Of a stretch of DNA of 64,000 bases, positions 10,324-20,704 are shown piece after piece (position 1 is the first letter of the stretch; every line of letters starts with the position of its first letter). The position numbers were made by a program, and so were the translations under genes. Under the pieces are notes generated by a model. That model was not told the origin of the DNA. It worked only from the letters and a program-made list of their open reading frames with translations, and did no database searches. The DNA comes from Heterobasidion occidentale (taxonomy: Eukaryota; Basidiomycota; Agaricomycetes; Russulales; Bondarzewiaceae), in assembly GCA_039111635.1 (NCBI GenBank), contig JBCAQO010000008.1, positions 868,001 through 932,000 on the forward strand. The letters are read 5' to 3'.

Positions 10324-11984
10324 TCAGGAAAAATCCTCTGCCAGATCCACCAACATCTTCTTTGCCTCCGCCTCCCCTACTTCTTGGAAGAGCGCTCGGA
10401 CGCCATTAGTATCACCGACGGGTCCGTTTCCTCGTCGTCCGTTAGGCGGTACGTAGCGTTCTCCATTGCTCTGGCGTGATCCCCCCCTTCTCGCGGAAGG
10501 GTCCTCACGTTCCACCGAATTACCAGGTTGTGATACCCGACGGTGGTGGCCATGAGAACTCCCCTCCTCCAGTCCTCGATGTAGTCGCGCATCGTTTCCC
10601 ACCGGGGATTCTTGCTCGTCTTCATCCTCCATGTCTGCAGCGCGAGTTCGTCTACCTCCTCTGCCCACCGACTTGCGCGAATTTCCTCGAGACGGGGGAA
10701 CGCCTCTACGAGGGGAACGACAATCAGCTATCCCGTGCCCTGGCCTTCCACAATTGTAGCAGGAAAAGGGAGCGGGTCTCTTGCCATCGTATACACGTTT
10801 GTTCCGATCGGCGTCTCTTTTGCGAGAGGCATCAATATCCATGTCAACCACCTGGTTGTTCATTCTTCGAGGAGCGGTGGTAGAGTTATAATGACGAGCG
10901 GGTTGGAGGTGAAAGCGATTGAGGAAGTCGCTTCGGAATGAGGTGGAGTTGGCGAGGATCGCCTTTGAGCACTTCGGGCTCTCAAGCGTCCATCTATTTC
11001 ACAGGCAGTGTTGACCCAATCTTGGATCGTGTCCTTCGGCGGAGTTTCCTTGTCATAGATTTTGTCCATGACCCTCGGGTCAAGCCCTCTCTGAAAATAA
11101 GGAACCTGTTCTTTATCGGTGATGTCGGCGTCGGCGGCGATAAGGATGAATTGATTTGAATATTCATCCACCGTCATCTTCCCCTGAGAGAAAGACATGA
11201 GGGCGCTTCGGGCCTTGTCCGTGAGGTTCATTTCCCTGAACTGGAGTTTAAACCTGACAAGGAAGTCGTCCCAAGTTCCTACGGTCTTGGGCGGGGTCGC
11301 CCCTACTGTCTTTTAGGAAGCTCTCTGCCCATACGCCGGCCGTCCCATATCTCATGCACGAGAGAGCGAGGGAAACCTTGTCTGTATCCGTCTTGTATCG
11401 GTCTGATTCTGTTGTGAAAAGGAGGAGGCAATTCATGATGAATTTCTGTGATTGTGTTCGGTCCCTTCGAAGTTATCAGGGAGTTTGAGTTTGCCCCTTC
11501 CTGACGAGACGGGGGGTCTGTAGGATTGACATAATATTTCGGGTGTTGATCGGTGTTTGAATATCCGAGGATTCGGACTCGGATGTTCCTTCTTCTTCCT
11601 CCGATGTGTCCGGGATTTCCGGTTCGGGGTTCCTGTACTGGGTGGTTCTACCCAGTCTTCTGCTGTTTCGTCCCAAGCCCACTCAGCTTCTGTTCCGTCT
11701 TCTCTTGTGAAGAAGTATCGTCCTTCTCGGTACGAGCAGTTATCAAAGTTTGGGGGTGCTGGCCGATTGGTGTCGGAGTAATACCAGCGATTTTCTCTTT
11801 GATGGATAGGACAATTGTTCTGTCGAAATTGGTTATGGGTTCGTCTAGTGCCTGGTGGAAATCCTAGGCCTAGGTCTTGCTCCAGGGTGTGTGAAGTAAC
11901 TCTCTTCGGTGGGGGTCTATGCCCCGATGAGGGTTGTGAGAAAGAGTGTGGCAGCAAGCAAAGTGTGGTGCAAGGTAGGGGCAA
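10324..11984 (-). pseudogene. T1-b gag, frameshifted
   Basis: Gag is recognised by the retrotransposon-gag core (for example WAESFLK and YFQRGLDPRVMDKIYD) and a CCHC zinc knuckle CYNCGRPGHGIADC. It is split into at least three frames (11984-11433, 11231-10860, 10863-10324). After the knuckle this copy reads through a run of five C into an Arg/Gly-rich tail ending KKMLVDLAEDFS, while T1-c has four C and reads another frame. Gag forms the capsid and packages element RNA. Confidence 0.8.
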
Positions 11985-12001
11985 AAGCGAGTCTATTCTA
12001 G

Positions 12002-12582
12002 TGTTATGAACTGCTCGTTCAGTAACCCAAGAGTAACAGGTTCTTCCCTAGGTCGCACGATGGACTGAGTGGTGGACGGAGTCTCGACTGTATCAGGCGT
12101 TGTTACAGGAGGGAATAATAATTGGCTCTAAGTGACACAGTGTGAGGACTGTGTAAGAACGAAGAGAATAGACTGAAGATCCTCAGCCTATTCTATGGGC
12201 CTTATATAAATATAGGGTATAGGGTAAGAGTCCGTGTGCTTCTCCAGGTTCCATCCTAGGAGAGCTGTGGCCGCCGTCTTTCCCTCGGCGCCTACTCTTG
12301 TACTTCTCTAGTCGCACTGATCCATCATGGTGCGACGAGGTGCTTACCCATAAGCCTAAGCCCATGGCATGTGAATGCCTCTTATTACTGTGTGAACTTC
12401 GTGAGCCTCGTGTCCCTCCAATATAGCCTTTACCGATGTCTTGAAGAACCATCGGTCTTGTCGGCTCCTAAGGACATGCCGAATACCTTGATGTACGCTC
12501 CATAGTGGAGCCGCCTAGCATGTGATGCTTGATCCATCGGTTAGACCGGCCGCGAAGGGCCCCGATTGGTCAAGTCATAACA
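12002..12582 (-). repeat. T1-b 5' LTR
   Basis: 581 bp in minus orientation, ends TGTTATGAAC at 12002 and CATAACA at 12582. It carries the TATA-like tract and, downstream of it, the R-region start AGTCTATTCT, and is followed at 12001 by the primer site TAGAATAGACTCGC on the minus strand. Confidence 0.9.
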
Positions 12583-15500
12583 GAAATCACGATCAAGAAC
12601 AAGTACCCTTTGCCGATTATTCAAGAATTACTGGACCTTCTAGCCGAAGCTGTATACTTTTCACTAATGGATGTTGATACAGGATATAACAACGTACGCA
12701 TGAAAGAAGGAAGCGAGAAACTAGCCGCGTTCGTCACCAATCTAGGAATGTACGAACCTCTGGTTATGTTCTTTGGATTAACCAACTCGCCGGCAAACAT
12801 TCCAAACTATGATGAACGCACTCTTCAAAGACCTCATCTATGCCGGGAAAGTGGCAATCTATATGGACGACATCCTAGTATTCTCTAAAACAATGGACGA
12901 CCACATCAAGACGGTTCGAAAAGTTTTACAGATCTTGCAAGACAACGATCTGTACCTACAACCCTCGAAATGCCACTTCCACAAGAAGAAGATCGACTAT
13001 CTTGGATATGTTATATCGCACGGACATCTGGAAATGGACCCGATTAAGGTGGCCGGCATTATGGACTGGCCAACCCCTGGAAAAGTCAAGGAAGTGCAAT
13101 CATTTTTAGGTTTTTGCAACTTTTATCGCAGGTTTATCAAAGATTACTCAAGGATAGCAAGACCGCTATTTGAGCTAACACAGAAGGAACGCACCTGGGA
13201 TTGGACACCAGCATGCGAAGAAGCGTTTCAAACGCTAAAACGAATATTTACAGAATCTCCGGTGCTCGTCATGCCAGACACAAGGAACCCGTTTCGCATT
13301 GAATGCGACGCTTCCGACTTTGCCACCGGAGCAGTTTTATCACAAGTCGCCAAAGATGGAAAATGGCACCCATGTGCTTATATTTCCAAGTTGCTCTCAC
13401 CTACAGAACGCAACTACCCAATCTATGATAAAGAGTTGCTGGCGGTCGTTCGAGCTTTCGAAGCTTGGCGACACTATCTGGAGGGCGCCGACCACCCGGT
13501 AGACGTCTGGACGGACCACAAGAACCTCGAATGGTTCCGTTCAAGCCAGAAATTAAACCGTCGACAAGCACGATGGTCACTCTACCTCTCGCGTTTCGAC
13601 TACAAGTTGACGCACAAGGCAGGAGTCACTAATAAATCCGACGGTCTGTCACGGCGTCCAGACCATAAAAAGGGGGTGGAATTTGACAATTCAGGCGAAA
13701 CACTCTTGGAGCCCAAACTTTTCAATAACATAGAAAAGATCCGAAGACCTTTCGCAGAAATCAATGCCATCAATACAGACAACAGTTGGGACCCTCATCA
13801 AATACTTCACATAAGGGCAACTGGACGAGGAGGCATTACCATAATAGACGACGACCTCCGGAAACGAATCATTGAAGAAAATAGGAAAGACGAATGGCTA
13901 CTAGAAACCCTAGCCAAGATTAAAACCTTATGACCTCGAAACATGAAGAAAGGTTTACAAGAATGGAACGAAGAAGAAGGATTGGTCCTTCACCGAGGAA
14001 AGATATATGTCCCTCGAAACGAACAACTCCGTCAAGATATCATCAAACTAAACCATGACAATCTAGCAGCAGGACATCCAGGACAAAGAGGAACTCTAGC
14101 CTTAGTCATACAAGAATTCACTTGGCCAGGAATATCAAACACAGTTCACCAATATGTGGAAGGATGCGCCATCTGTCAATCAACCAAGAACGACACACAT
14201 CCTACCATGGTGCCCCTACAACCAACAGAAATCCCAGATCGACCCTTCGGAACAATAGCCATGGATTTTATTACAGACCTACCAGAATCAAACGGATACG
14301 ACTCGCTACACGTAGTAACCGATCGATTCACCAAAACCGCAGTAATAACTCCATGCCTGAAAACCATCGACTCTGATGGAACGGCCAAAATCTTGATAGA
14401 AAACACCTGGAGACGCTATGGACTGCCAGATAAAATCATATCGGATAGAGGAACTCAATTCGCTTCAAAAGTAGCGCAAGCCCTGCTCAAAGAATTAGGA
14501 ATCAAATCCGCTTTAAGCACAGCTTATCACCACAGACGGACGGTGCTACTGAACGAATGAATCAGGAACTAGAACAATACCTGAGGGCGTTTTGCAGTTC
14601 TTCACAGGACGATTGGGCCGGATTAATTCCCTACGCGGAATATGCCCACAACACCCATCAGCACTCAGCCACGCAGAAGTCACCATTTGAACTTCTCCAC
14701 GGATATCAACCACGGGCTTACCCAGCCATCATCGGAAACACGAATGTCCCCACCGCCGACGCTCGCCTCGAAGCTCTGCAACGTGCTAGGAAGGAAGCAC
14801 AAGCCAGCCTCGAAATTGCAGCCGAAGCCATGAGGATACAGCACGACCGTTTTGGAACGGACCTGCCCCCTTTCAAGAAAGGAGATCAAGTATGGCTTGA
14901 TGGGAAGAACATCCACACCGATCACCTATCAGAGAAACTGAGACCCAAACACTTTGGGCCATTTGAAATCACTGACACCATAGGAAATGTCAACTTCAGG
15001 TTGAAACTGCCCAACAGCTGGAAGCGCATTCACAACGTTTTCCATGCTAGTCGACTCACACCCTACAAGGAAAACGAGGTCTATGGTCCGAACTACCCTA
15101 AACCAGCTCCGGACCTGATCGAAGGGCAAGAAGAATTCGAAGTCGAAGCTATTGTCGGAGCTCGACGCTTCGGAAGATGGAAGATCTTGCAGTACCTGAT
15201 CAAATGGAAGGGCTACCCGGAATCGGACAACTCTTGGGAGGCCGCGGCAAACGTCACTAACGCACAAGAAGCCATAAAGGACTTCTACCGCCGGCACCCT
15301 CGGGCAGTCAAAGGAATGGAAGCCTCCATTCTGGCTCTGGTGATCGAATTAGAACTCAACAGAGTAGCCGAAGAAGATCAAATCAGAAAGAAGCTCGAGA
15401 AGCACCCGATCGGAAAGAAGCTTCTCGCCACAGGATTAGCTATCCCCCAGATCATGGAAGAGATCAACAAACGAATGACGCAGCTAAAGAGGCCACCCCT

Positions 15501-15693
15501 GGTTCCTCGATCAAAAGTGCCACCACCGACGATCAACGATCGAGAAGCGCAGCCAAAGAAGCCCAATATAGACTCGTCTCGATCAAAGCTACAGCAGAAG
15601 CGATCGGACAGCTCTAATTGGCGGACTCAAGCATACCAGGAGCTACAAAAGCAGACCAACCGAGGATTGGCATGGCCAGGCAAACGGCTATGA
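12583..15693 (+). pseudogene. T2 pol fragment: RT, RNase H, integrase, chromodomain
   Basis: It starts within RT (ITIKNKYPLPIIQELL), lacking the N-terminal part. A frameshift near 12800 precedes the catalytic YMDDILVF. The RNase H active-site residues are present (ECDASDFATG, ELLAVVRAF, VWTDHKNLEWF). An in-frame TGA at 13931-13933 separates RNase H from integrase; it looks like a CGA-to-TGA change. Integrase has HHCC, AMDFITDLP, IISDRGTQFA and the Glu of TERMNQE, but one missing base near 14533 shifts the frame just before that Glu. The GPF/Y domain and a chromodomain (YLIKWKGYPESDNSWE) follow, then a ~130-residue basic extension. Clearly a different family from T1. Confidence 0.88.
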
Positions 15694-15831
15694 CCCCTTT
15701 CGACCCCACTCTATCCACAGTAGCCGTTTACACCGTCGTCGCGACTCTTGCTCTCACCGCTGTCTCCATCGCCATCGCCCTTGTCCTCGGATCTCTTCAC
15801 GCTGCTGCCACCATTGGCATCTCCTCTGTCG

Positions 15832-15839
15832 TATAAAAG
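15832..15839 (+). promoter_or_regulatory. TATA box between T2 pol and its post-pol ORF
   Basis: TATAAAAG about 140 bp after the pol stop and 120 bp before the ATG at 15959 (an earlier in-frame ATG is at 15893). It is in the same relative place as the TATA box of the unrelated T1 family. Confidence 0.5.
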
Positions 15840-15958
15840 ACACCCTGCATCGGACACAAAAAAACGTTCCTCAGCATCCCAGCTACCATTGAATGTCACT
15901 TGCCCCTGCACACCTCTTCTTAGCTCACTCCCCCCGCTATATTCTTAGTAACATCAGA

Positions 15959-17461
15959 ATGACTTCCGCTACCACCTCCCCTCACGCTTCCAACACCCCG
16001 TCCTCCAACCCCTTCATCCTCCGCACCATCACCCCTCCTACTACCACCCCCACGCTCGTTGACGACACGGACTCGGACTACGACAGCGAGGACTACATCC
16101 CCTCGGAAGGCGTCCATGTCGCCGACCCCCTCACCGAATTTGTCATTCCCCGTTTCCCGGCTGAAATGCCGAACCCCCACATCATCGTCCCATCATTGGC
16201 CTTCGCAGTGCACAACGAAAACCCTCATATCCGCATCCGCGCCCTACCCAACCCCCTTCACGACCTCCACCTCTACCAAGACCTGAAGACCAATAACAGC
16301 ATCTACCACCTCACGCTCGCTGAGGACGAGGCCCCCATCATTCTGAACCAGCCCGGCTTGAAGAACCCTCGGGCCTTCCTTTTTTATTTACAGCAAGCGG
16401 TTTGGGCCCAATGCTATCAAGTATTCTCTGGACCACTCAACCAAACCCAAGCTATCCTCCTCGCCAACATCACCGTCACCTCCTACCGCATGAAGGGGCT
16501 GATCAATCTCCCCGCCATCCGCAACGACATGATTAACTTCCGGCTAGGAGGCATCTTCGGCAGCAGTTCCGTCCTCCTCCAGACGCACACCATTGTGGCT
16601 TGGCTCGAAACTCTGGCTCGGATCAGGTACAAGGAGAACACAATCCGCTGGTTCTATTTTACAGGACTTAATGGGGCGCGTCTAGAGATAGAGGAGTACG
16701 TTCCTAAGGGACTCTTACCGACTCACTCCTTCCCCCTGAACAGTCGCGGAGTTCACCCCGTTGCAAGCTACTGGTCAAGCGGAAGTGTCCCGGAAGATAA
16801 CATCAGGCCCTGGGTTATGACCAAGCCGGATATACGAGAACAAGGTTTTCACCAGGTCGACGTCGAAGAACCCATGATCATCGATCCTCCGGCAATCACG
16901 GAACCAGTCCTCCCGGTCGCCCGACTCTTTCGACCCGCCGACAAAGAAACCACGGAATCCATGCGGCCCACCAGTCCCCCTTACGACCCCGAACAAGTCA
17001 TCCGGGATTGCCAGGTACTTCAGCCGTTACCGGTACCACCCCCATCACCCCCTGCTGTGTCCCCATCCCCCCCCTTACTCGGCGACGACCTCACCCATCC
17101 TATCATTGTCAACGAAACCTCCCCCCAGTCGCCGGACATTCCTGTCGCAACTGAAGAGGGATGGCCTGCCGACGCCATGGACTCAGAAAACGTTTGGCCT
17201 ACCCCTCCTGCTCTCCCGCCTTCTCCACCCACCGACCCCTCCACTCGTACCTGCTGGGAATGCGGACGCGCCGGCCATCTTGTCGTGGGATGTCCAATCA
17301 CGGGCATTCGCCAGAGAACGGACGTTACGGCGCGCGGCTTTCTTCAAGACTACGATAGGCATCGCATGCAGTCCCGGCGCCTTCGTCTACAGATGGATAG
17401 GACGGCTGAGGAATACGGGTACCACAAGCAGGCATTAGACCACTTGATCGACACCGCTAAC
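15959..17461 (+). pseudogene. T2 post-pol ORF with CCHC zinc knuckle, 5' part, interrupted by T1-c
   Basis: 501 codons up to the T1-c insertion; the reading then runs by chance into the LTR and stops at 17530. The native 3' end is at 28255-28359, giving about 535 residues in the uninterrupted form. An acidic, Ser/Thr/Pro-rich start is followed by a folded-looking middle (residues about 60-300, with many Asn, Leu and Ile), a Pro-rich linker and a CCHC knuckle CWECGRAGHLVVGC at residues 432-445, then a basic helical tail. A zinc knuckle is normal in Gag, but this ORF lies after integrase. It may be a second nucleocapsid-like protein. An alternative start is the ATG at 15893. No similarity to the T1 post-pol ORF is obvious. 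Confidence 0.75.
17457..17461 (+). repeat. Target-site duplication of T1-c, left copy
   Basis: CTAAC immediately before the 5' LTR; the same five bases follow the 3' LTR at 28250-28254. Five-base duplications are usual for Ty3/gypsy integrases. Confidence 0.92.
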
Positions 17462-18049
17462 TGTTATGACTTGACCGATCAGGGCCCTTCGCGGCCGTGT
17501 CTAACCGATGGATCAAGCATCACATGCTAGGCAGCTCCACTATGGAGCGTACATCAAGGTATTCGGCATGTCCTTAGGAGCCGACAAGACCGATGGTTCT
17601 TCAAGACATCGGTAAAGGCTATATGAGGGGGACATGAGGCTCACAGAGTTCACACAGTAATATGAGAGGCATTCACATGCCATGGGCTTAGGGCTTACGG
17701 GTAAGCACCTCGTCGCACCATGATGGATCAGTGCGACTGGAGAAGTACAAGAGTAGGCGCCGGAGAGAAAGACGGCGGCCACAGCTCTCCTAGGATGGAA
17801 ACCTGGAGAAGCACACGGACTCTTACCCTATACCCTATATAGTATATAAGGCCCATAGAATAGGCTGAGGATCTTCAGTCTATTCTCTTCGTTCCTACAC
17901 AGTCCTCACACTGTGTAACCTAGCACCAATCATTATTCCCTCCTGTATCGTTGCCTGATACAGTCGAGACTTCGCTCCCCACTCAGCCCACTGTGCGACC
18001 TAGGGAAGAACCTGTTACTCTTGGGTTACTGAACGAGCAGTTCATAACA
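17462..18049 (+). repeat. T1-c 5' LTR
   Basis: 588 bp, TGTTATGACTTGACC...TTCATAACA. U3 ends at a TATA box (17843-17849), the predicted transcript start is at 17877, and U5 contains a short hairpin ACACAGT...ACTGTGT near 17897-17917. Confidence 0.93.
17843..17849 (+). promoter_or_regulatory. LTR TATA box (T1-c)
   Basis: TATATAA lies 34 bp upstream of AGTCTATTCT, the sequence complementary to the primer site. This spacing fits a transcript starting at or near 17877. The start region lies on the 3' arm of an imperfect hairpin (AGAATAG ... CTATTCT, 17858-17886). Confidence 0.65.
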
Positions 18050-18051
18050 CT

Positions 18052-18061
18052 AGAATAGACT
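18052..18061 (+). promoter_or_regulatory. Primer-binding site for self-priming (T1-c)
   Basis: AGAATAGACT, two bases inside the 5' LTR, is the exact reverse complement of AGTCTATTCT at 17877-17886 in the LTR, the predicted first ten bases of the element RNA. There is no TGG-type tRNA 3'-end complement at the LTR border. This is the arrangement known for Tf1/sushi elements, where the RNA 5' end is cleaved and used as primer. T1-b has the identical site. Confidence 0.7.
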
Positions 18062-18520
18062 CGCTTTTGCCCCTACCTTGCACCACGCTCTGCTTGCTGC
18101 CACACTCTTTCTCACAACCCTCATCGGTGGCATAGACACCCACCGAAGAGAGTTACTTCACACACCCTGGAGCAAGACCTAGGCCTAGGATTTCCACCAG
18201 GCACTAGACGAACCCATAACCGACTTCGACAGAACAATTGCCCTATCCATCAAAGAGAAAACCGCTGGTATTACTCCGACACCAATCGACCAGCACCCCC
18301 AAACTTTGATAACTGCTCGTACCGAGAAGGACAATACTTCTTCACAAGAGAAGACAGAACAGAAGCTGAGTGGGCTTGGGACGAAATAGCAGAAGATTGG
18401 GTAGAACCACCCCAGTACAGGAACCCCGAACCGGAAATCCCGGACACATCGGAGGAAGAAGAAGGAACATCCGAATCCGAATCCTCGGATATTCAAACAC
18501 CGATCAACACCCGAAACATT

Positions 18521-19690
18521 ATGTCAACCAATCCTACAGATCCCCCCGCACTCGTATCGTCGGGAAGGGGCAAGCTCAAGCTCCCTGATAACTTCGAGGG
18601 AGACCGAACACAATCACAGAAATTCATTATGAATTGCCTCCTACTTTTTACAGCAGAATCGGACCGATACAAGACAGACGCGGACAAAGTTTCTCTAGCC
18701 CTCTCATGCATGAGATATGGAACAGCCGGCGTCTGGGCAGAAAGTTTCCTGAAGAAGACAGTAGGGGCGACCCCGCCCAAAACCCTTGGGACTTGGGACG
18801 ACTTCCATGACAAATTCAAGCTCCAGTTCAAGGAAACAAACCTCACGGACAAGGCCCGAAGCGCTCTTATGTCCTTCTCTCAGGGAAAGATGACAGTGGA
18901 TGAATATTCAAATCAATTCATCCTTATCGCCGCCGACGCCGACATCACCGATAAGGAACAGGTTCCTTACTTCCAGAGAGGACTCGATCCAAGGGTCATG
19001 GACAAGATCTATGACAAAGAAACACCGCCGAAGGACACGATCCAAGATTGGGTCAATACTGCCTGTGAAATAGATGGACGCCTAAGAGCCCGAAGTGCTC
19101 AAAAGGCGATCCTCGCCAACTCCACCTCATTCCGAAGCGACTTCCTCAATCGCTTTCACCTCCAACCAGCTCATCGTTATAACTCTACCACCGCTCCTCG
19201 CAGAATGAACAACCAGGTGGTTGACATGGATATTGATGCCTCTCGCAAAAGAAACGCCGATTGGAACAAGCGTGTATACGATGGGAAGAGACCCGCTCCC
19301 TTTTCCTGCTACAATTGCGGAAAACCAGGGCACGGGATAGCTGATTGTCGTTCCCCTCGTAGAGGCGTTCCCCGTCTCGAGGAAATTCGCGCAAGTCGGT
19401 GGGCGGAGGAGGTAGACGAACTCGCGCTGCAGACATGGAGGATGAAGACGAACAAGAACCCTCGCTGGGAAACGATGCGAGACTTCATCGAGGATTGGAG
19501 GAGGGGAGTTCTCATGGCCACCACCGTCGGGTATCACAACCTGGTAATTCGGTGGAACGTGAGGACCCTCCCGCGAGAAGGGGAGGATCACGCCAGAGCG
19601 ATGGAGAGCGCTACGTACCGCCTAATGGACGACGAAGCAACAGACCCGTCGGTGATACTAATGGGGTCCGAGCGCTCTTCCAAGAAGTAG
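18521..19690 (+). CDS. T1-c Gag
   Basis: 389 codons from the first ATG. The capsid core is at residues ~20-200 (KLPDNFEGDRTQSQ, WAESFLKK, YFQRGLDPRVMDKIYD), followed by a basic linker and the CCHC knuckle CYNCGKPGHGIADC at about residues 263-276. Downstream of the knuckle, a run of four C (five in T1-b) puts the ORF in a frame ending SERSSKK; the T1-b frame ending KQMLVDLAEDFS (stop at 19743) looks more natural, so the last ~110 residues here are probably frameshifted. Upstream, the same frame is open back to about 18061 with sequence shared with T1-b but no ATG. Confidence 0.82.
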   Translation: MSTNPTDPPALVSSGRGKLKLPDNFEGDRTQSQKFIMNCLLLFTAESDRYKTDADKVSLALSCMRYGTAGVWAESFLKKTVGATPPKTLGTWDDFHDKFKLQFKETNLTDKARSALMSFSQGKMTVDEYSNQFILIAADADITDKEQVPYFQRGLDPRVMDKIYDKETPPKDTIQDWVNTACEIDGRLRARSAQKAILANSTSFRSDFLNRFHLQPAHRYNSTTAPRRMNNQVVDMDIDASRKRNADWNKRVYDGKRPAPFSCYNCGKPGHGIADCRSPRRGVPRLEEIRASRWAEEVDELALQTWRMKTNKNPRWETMRDFIEDWRRGVLMATTVGYHNLVIRWNVRTLPREGEDHARAMESATYRLMDDEATDPSVILMGSERSSKK

Positions 19691-19801
19691 GGGAGGCTAA
19701 AGCCAAACAAATGTTGGTGGACCTGGCGGAGGATTTTTCCTGACCTCTCCTTCACCAGCCGAAGAGAGAGGGTCGAGCAAACTCGAGTATAACCCCCCAT
19801 C

Positions 19802-20704
19802 ATGTATTCGAATCGGTGCAATGACCAGTCATATCATCACCCCATTCGACTTGACGTGCGATTATCAACTCGAGGAAGAAGCGCTGGAGCCAGAGCCGCC
19901 ATCGACTCAGCATGCGAAGGGATTTTGGTAAACGAGGAGTGGGTACAGAAGCACAACCTTCCCACCTATCCCTTAAACCGCCCCATCCGTGTCCGCAACG
20001 TCGATGACACCATCAACAAGGCAGGCCTCATACGACGAGGCATAGACGCGAATCTCACCGTCAAGGACAGACGGGGGAGAACTCACACCGAACGCGTCCA
20101 GATGTTCATCACCAATCTAGGGAAAGACGACATGCTCCTAGGAACAGATTGGTTGAAATACCACGACCCCTCCATCGGGTGGAGACGCCGTGAGGTACAC
20201 TTTGATCGATGCCCCAGAGATTGCCAACAACCGTATGGGTTTACCAAGGCAAGGGAAGAGCCTACCAAGAAGGCATGGCTAGCCAAACTACGCGGCGACA
20301 AGATTCCCCAGCGAACAAAACCGCATCTTGTCTCAGGACCGGTAGGACCTTCGTGGACTTGGACTAAAGAACAATGGAACCAAGTACCAGCGAAAGAATG
20401 GAAGATTCGGTTCATGGAGTTACTCGAGCACAAATCCCGACAACGCAAAGCTCGGAAGTGGCTCGAGGAACAAGTAACCGAAAGGAAGGAACGCCGGCAA
20501 GCTCAGAAAGAGGTAGCCCAGGGCGAAGCTTCAAGGAAAGTCGCTGAAGAAGCGCAAACACCATTTGACTCCTCTGCAATGGATAGCGCAGGAGAACCCG
20601 TCATTAGGAAGGTAGCCCCAGAACCCTCGGGGTTCGCAAGCTTTGACAAAGACCTGGAGGAAGAAATCGACACCACCGACTTGAAAAAAGTCGAGTACCG
20701 ATAG
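19802..20704 (+). CDS. T1-c aspartic protease and linker to RT
   Basis: 300 codons. A retropepsin-like domain lies at residues ~10-125 with active-site AIDSACEGILVNEEWV and MLLGTDWLKYH, then a Lys/Glu/Gln-rich linker with helical segments and an acidic patch (SFDKDLEEEID). The Asp-Ser-Ala triad is shared with T1-b. The frame is lost after TTDLKK by an indel, so RT is not reached. It would normally be the N-terminal part of Pol, starting ~60 bp after the natural gag stop in another frame. Confidence 0.75.
   Translation: MYSNRCNDQSYHHPIRLDVRLSTRGRSAGARAAIDSACEGILVNEEWVQKHNLPTYPLNRPIRVRNVDDTINKAGLIRRGIDANLTVKDRRGRTHTERVQMFITNLGKDDMLLGTDWLKYHDPSIGWRRREVHFDRCPRDCQQPYGFTKAREEPTKKAWLAKLRGDKIPQRTKPHLVSGPVGPSWTWTKEQWNQVPAKEWKIRFMELLEHKSRQRKARKWLEEQVTERKERRQAQKEVAQGEASRKVAEEAQTPFDSSAMDSAGEPVIRKVAPEPSGFASFDKDLEEEIDTTDLKKVEYR

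Larger units (their letters stand above)
4354..12582 (-). mobile_element. T1-b: Ty3/gypsy chromovirus, minus strand, 3' end cut off by T1-a
   Basis: Reading on the minus strand: 5' LTR (12582-12002), primer site, gag, protease, RT/RNase H, integrase with chromodomain, post-pol ORF and about 600 bp of 3' non-coding DNA. The rest of the 3' region and the 3' LTR lie beyond T1-a, outside the window. Its outer LTR edge abuts the T2 reverse transcriptase at 12583, so T1-b landed inside T2; the expected target duplication there is GAAAT at 12583-12587. Gag and RT are frameshifted, but integrase and the post-pol ORF are open. Confidence 0.88.
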
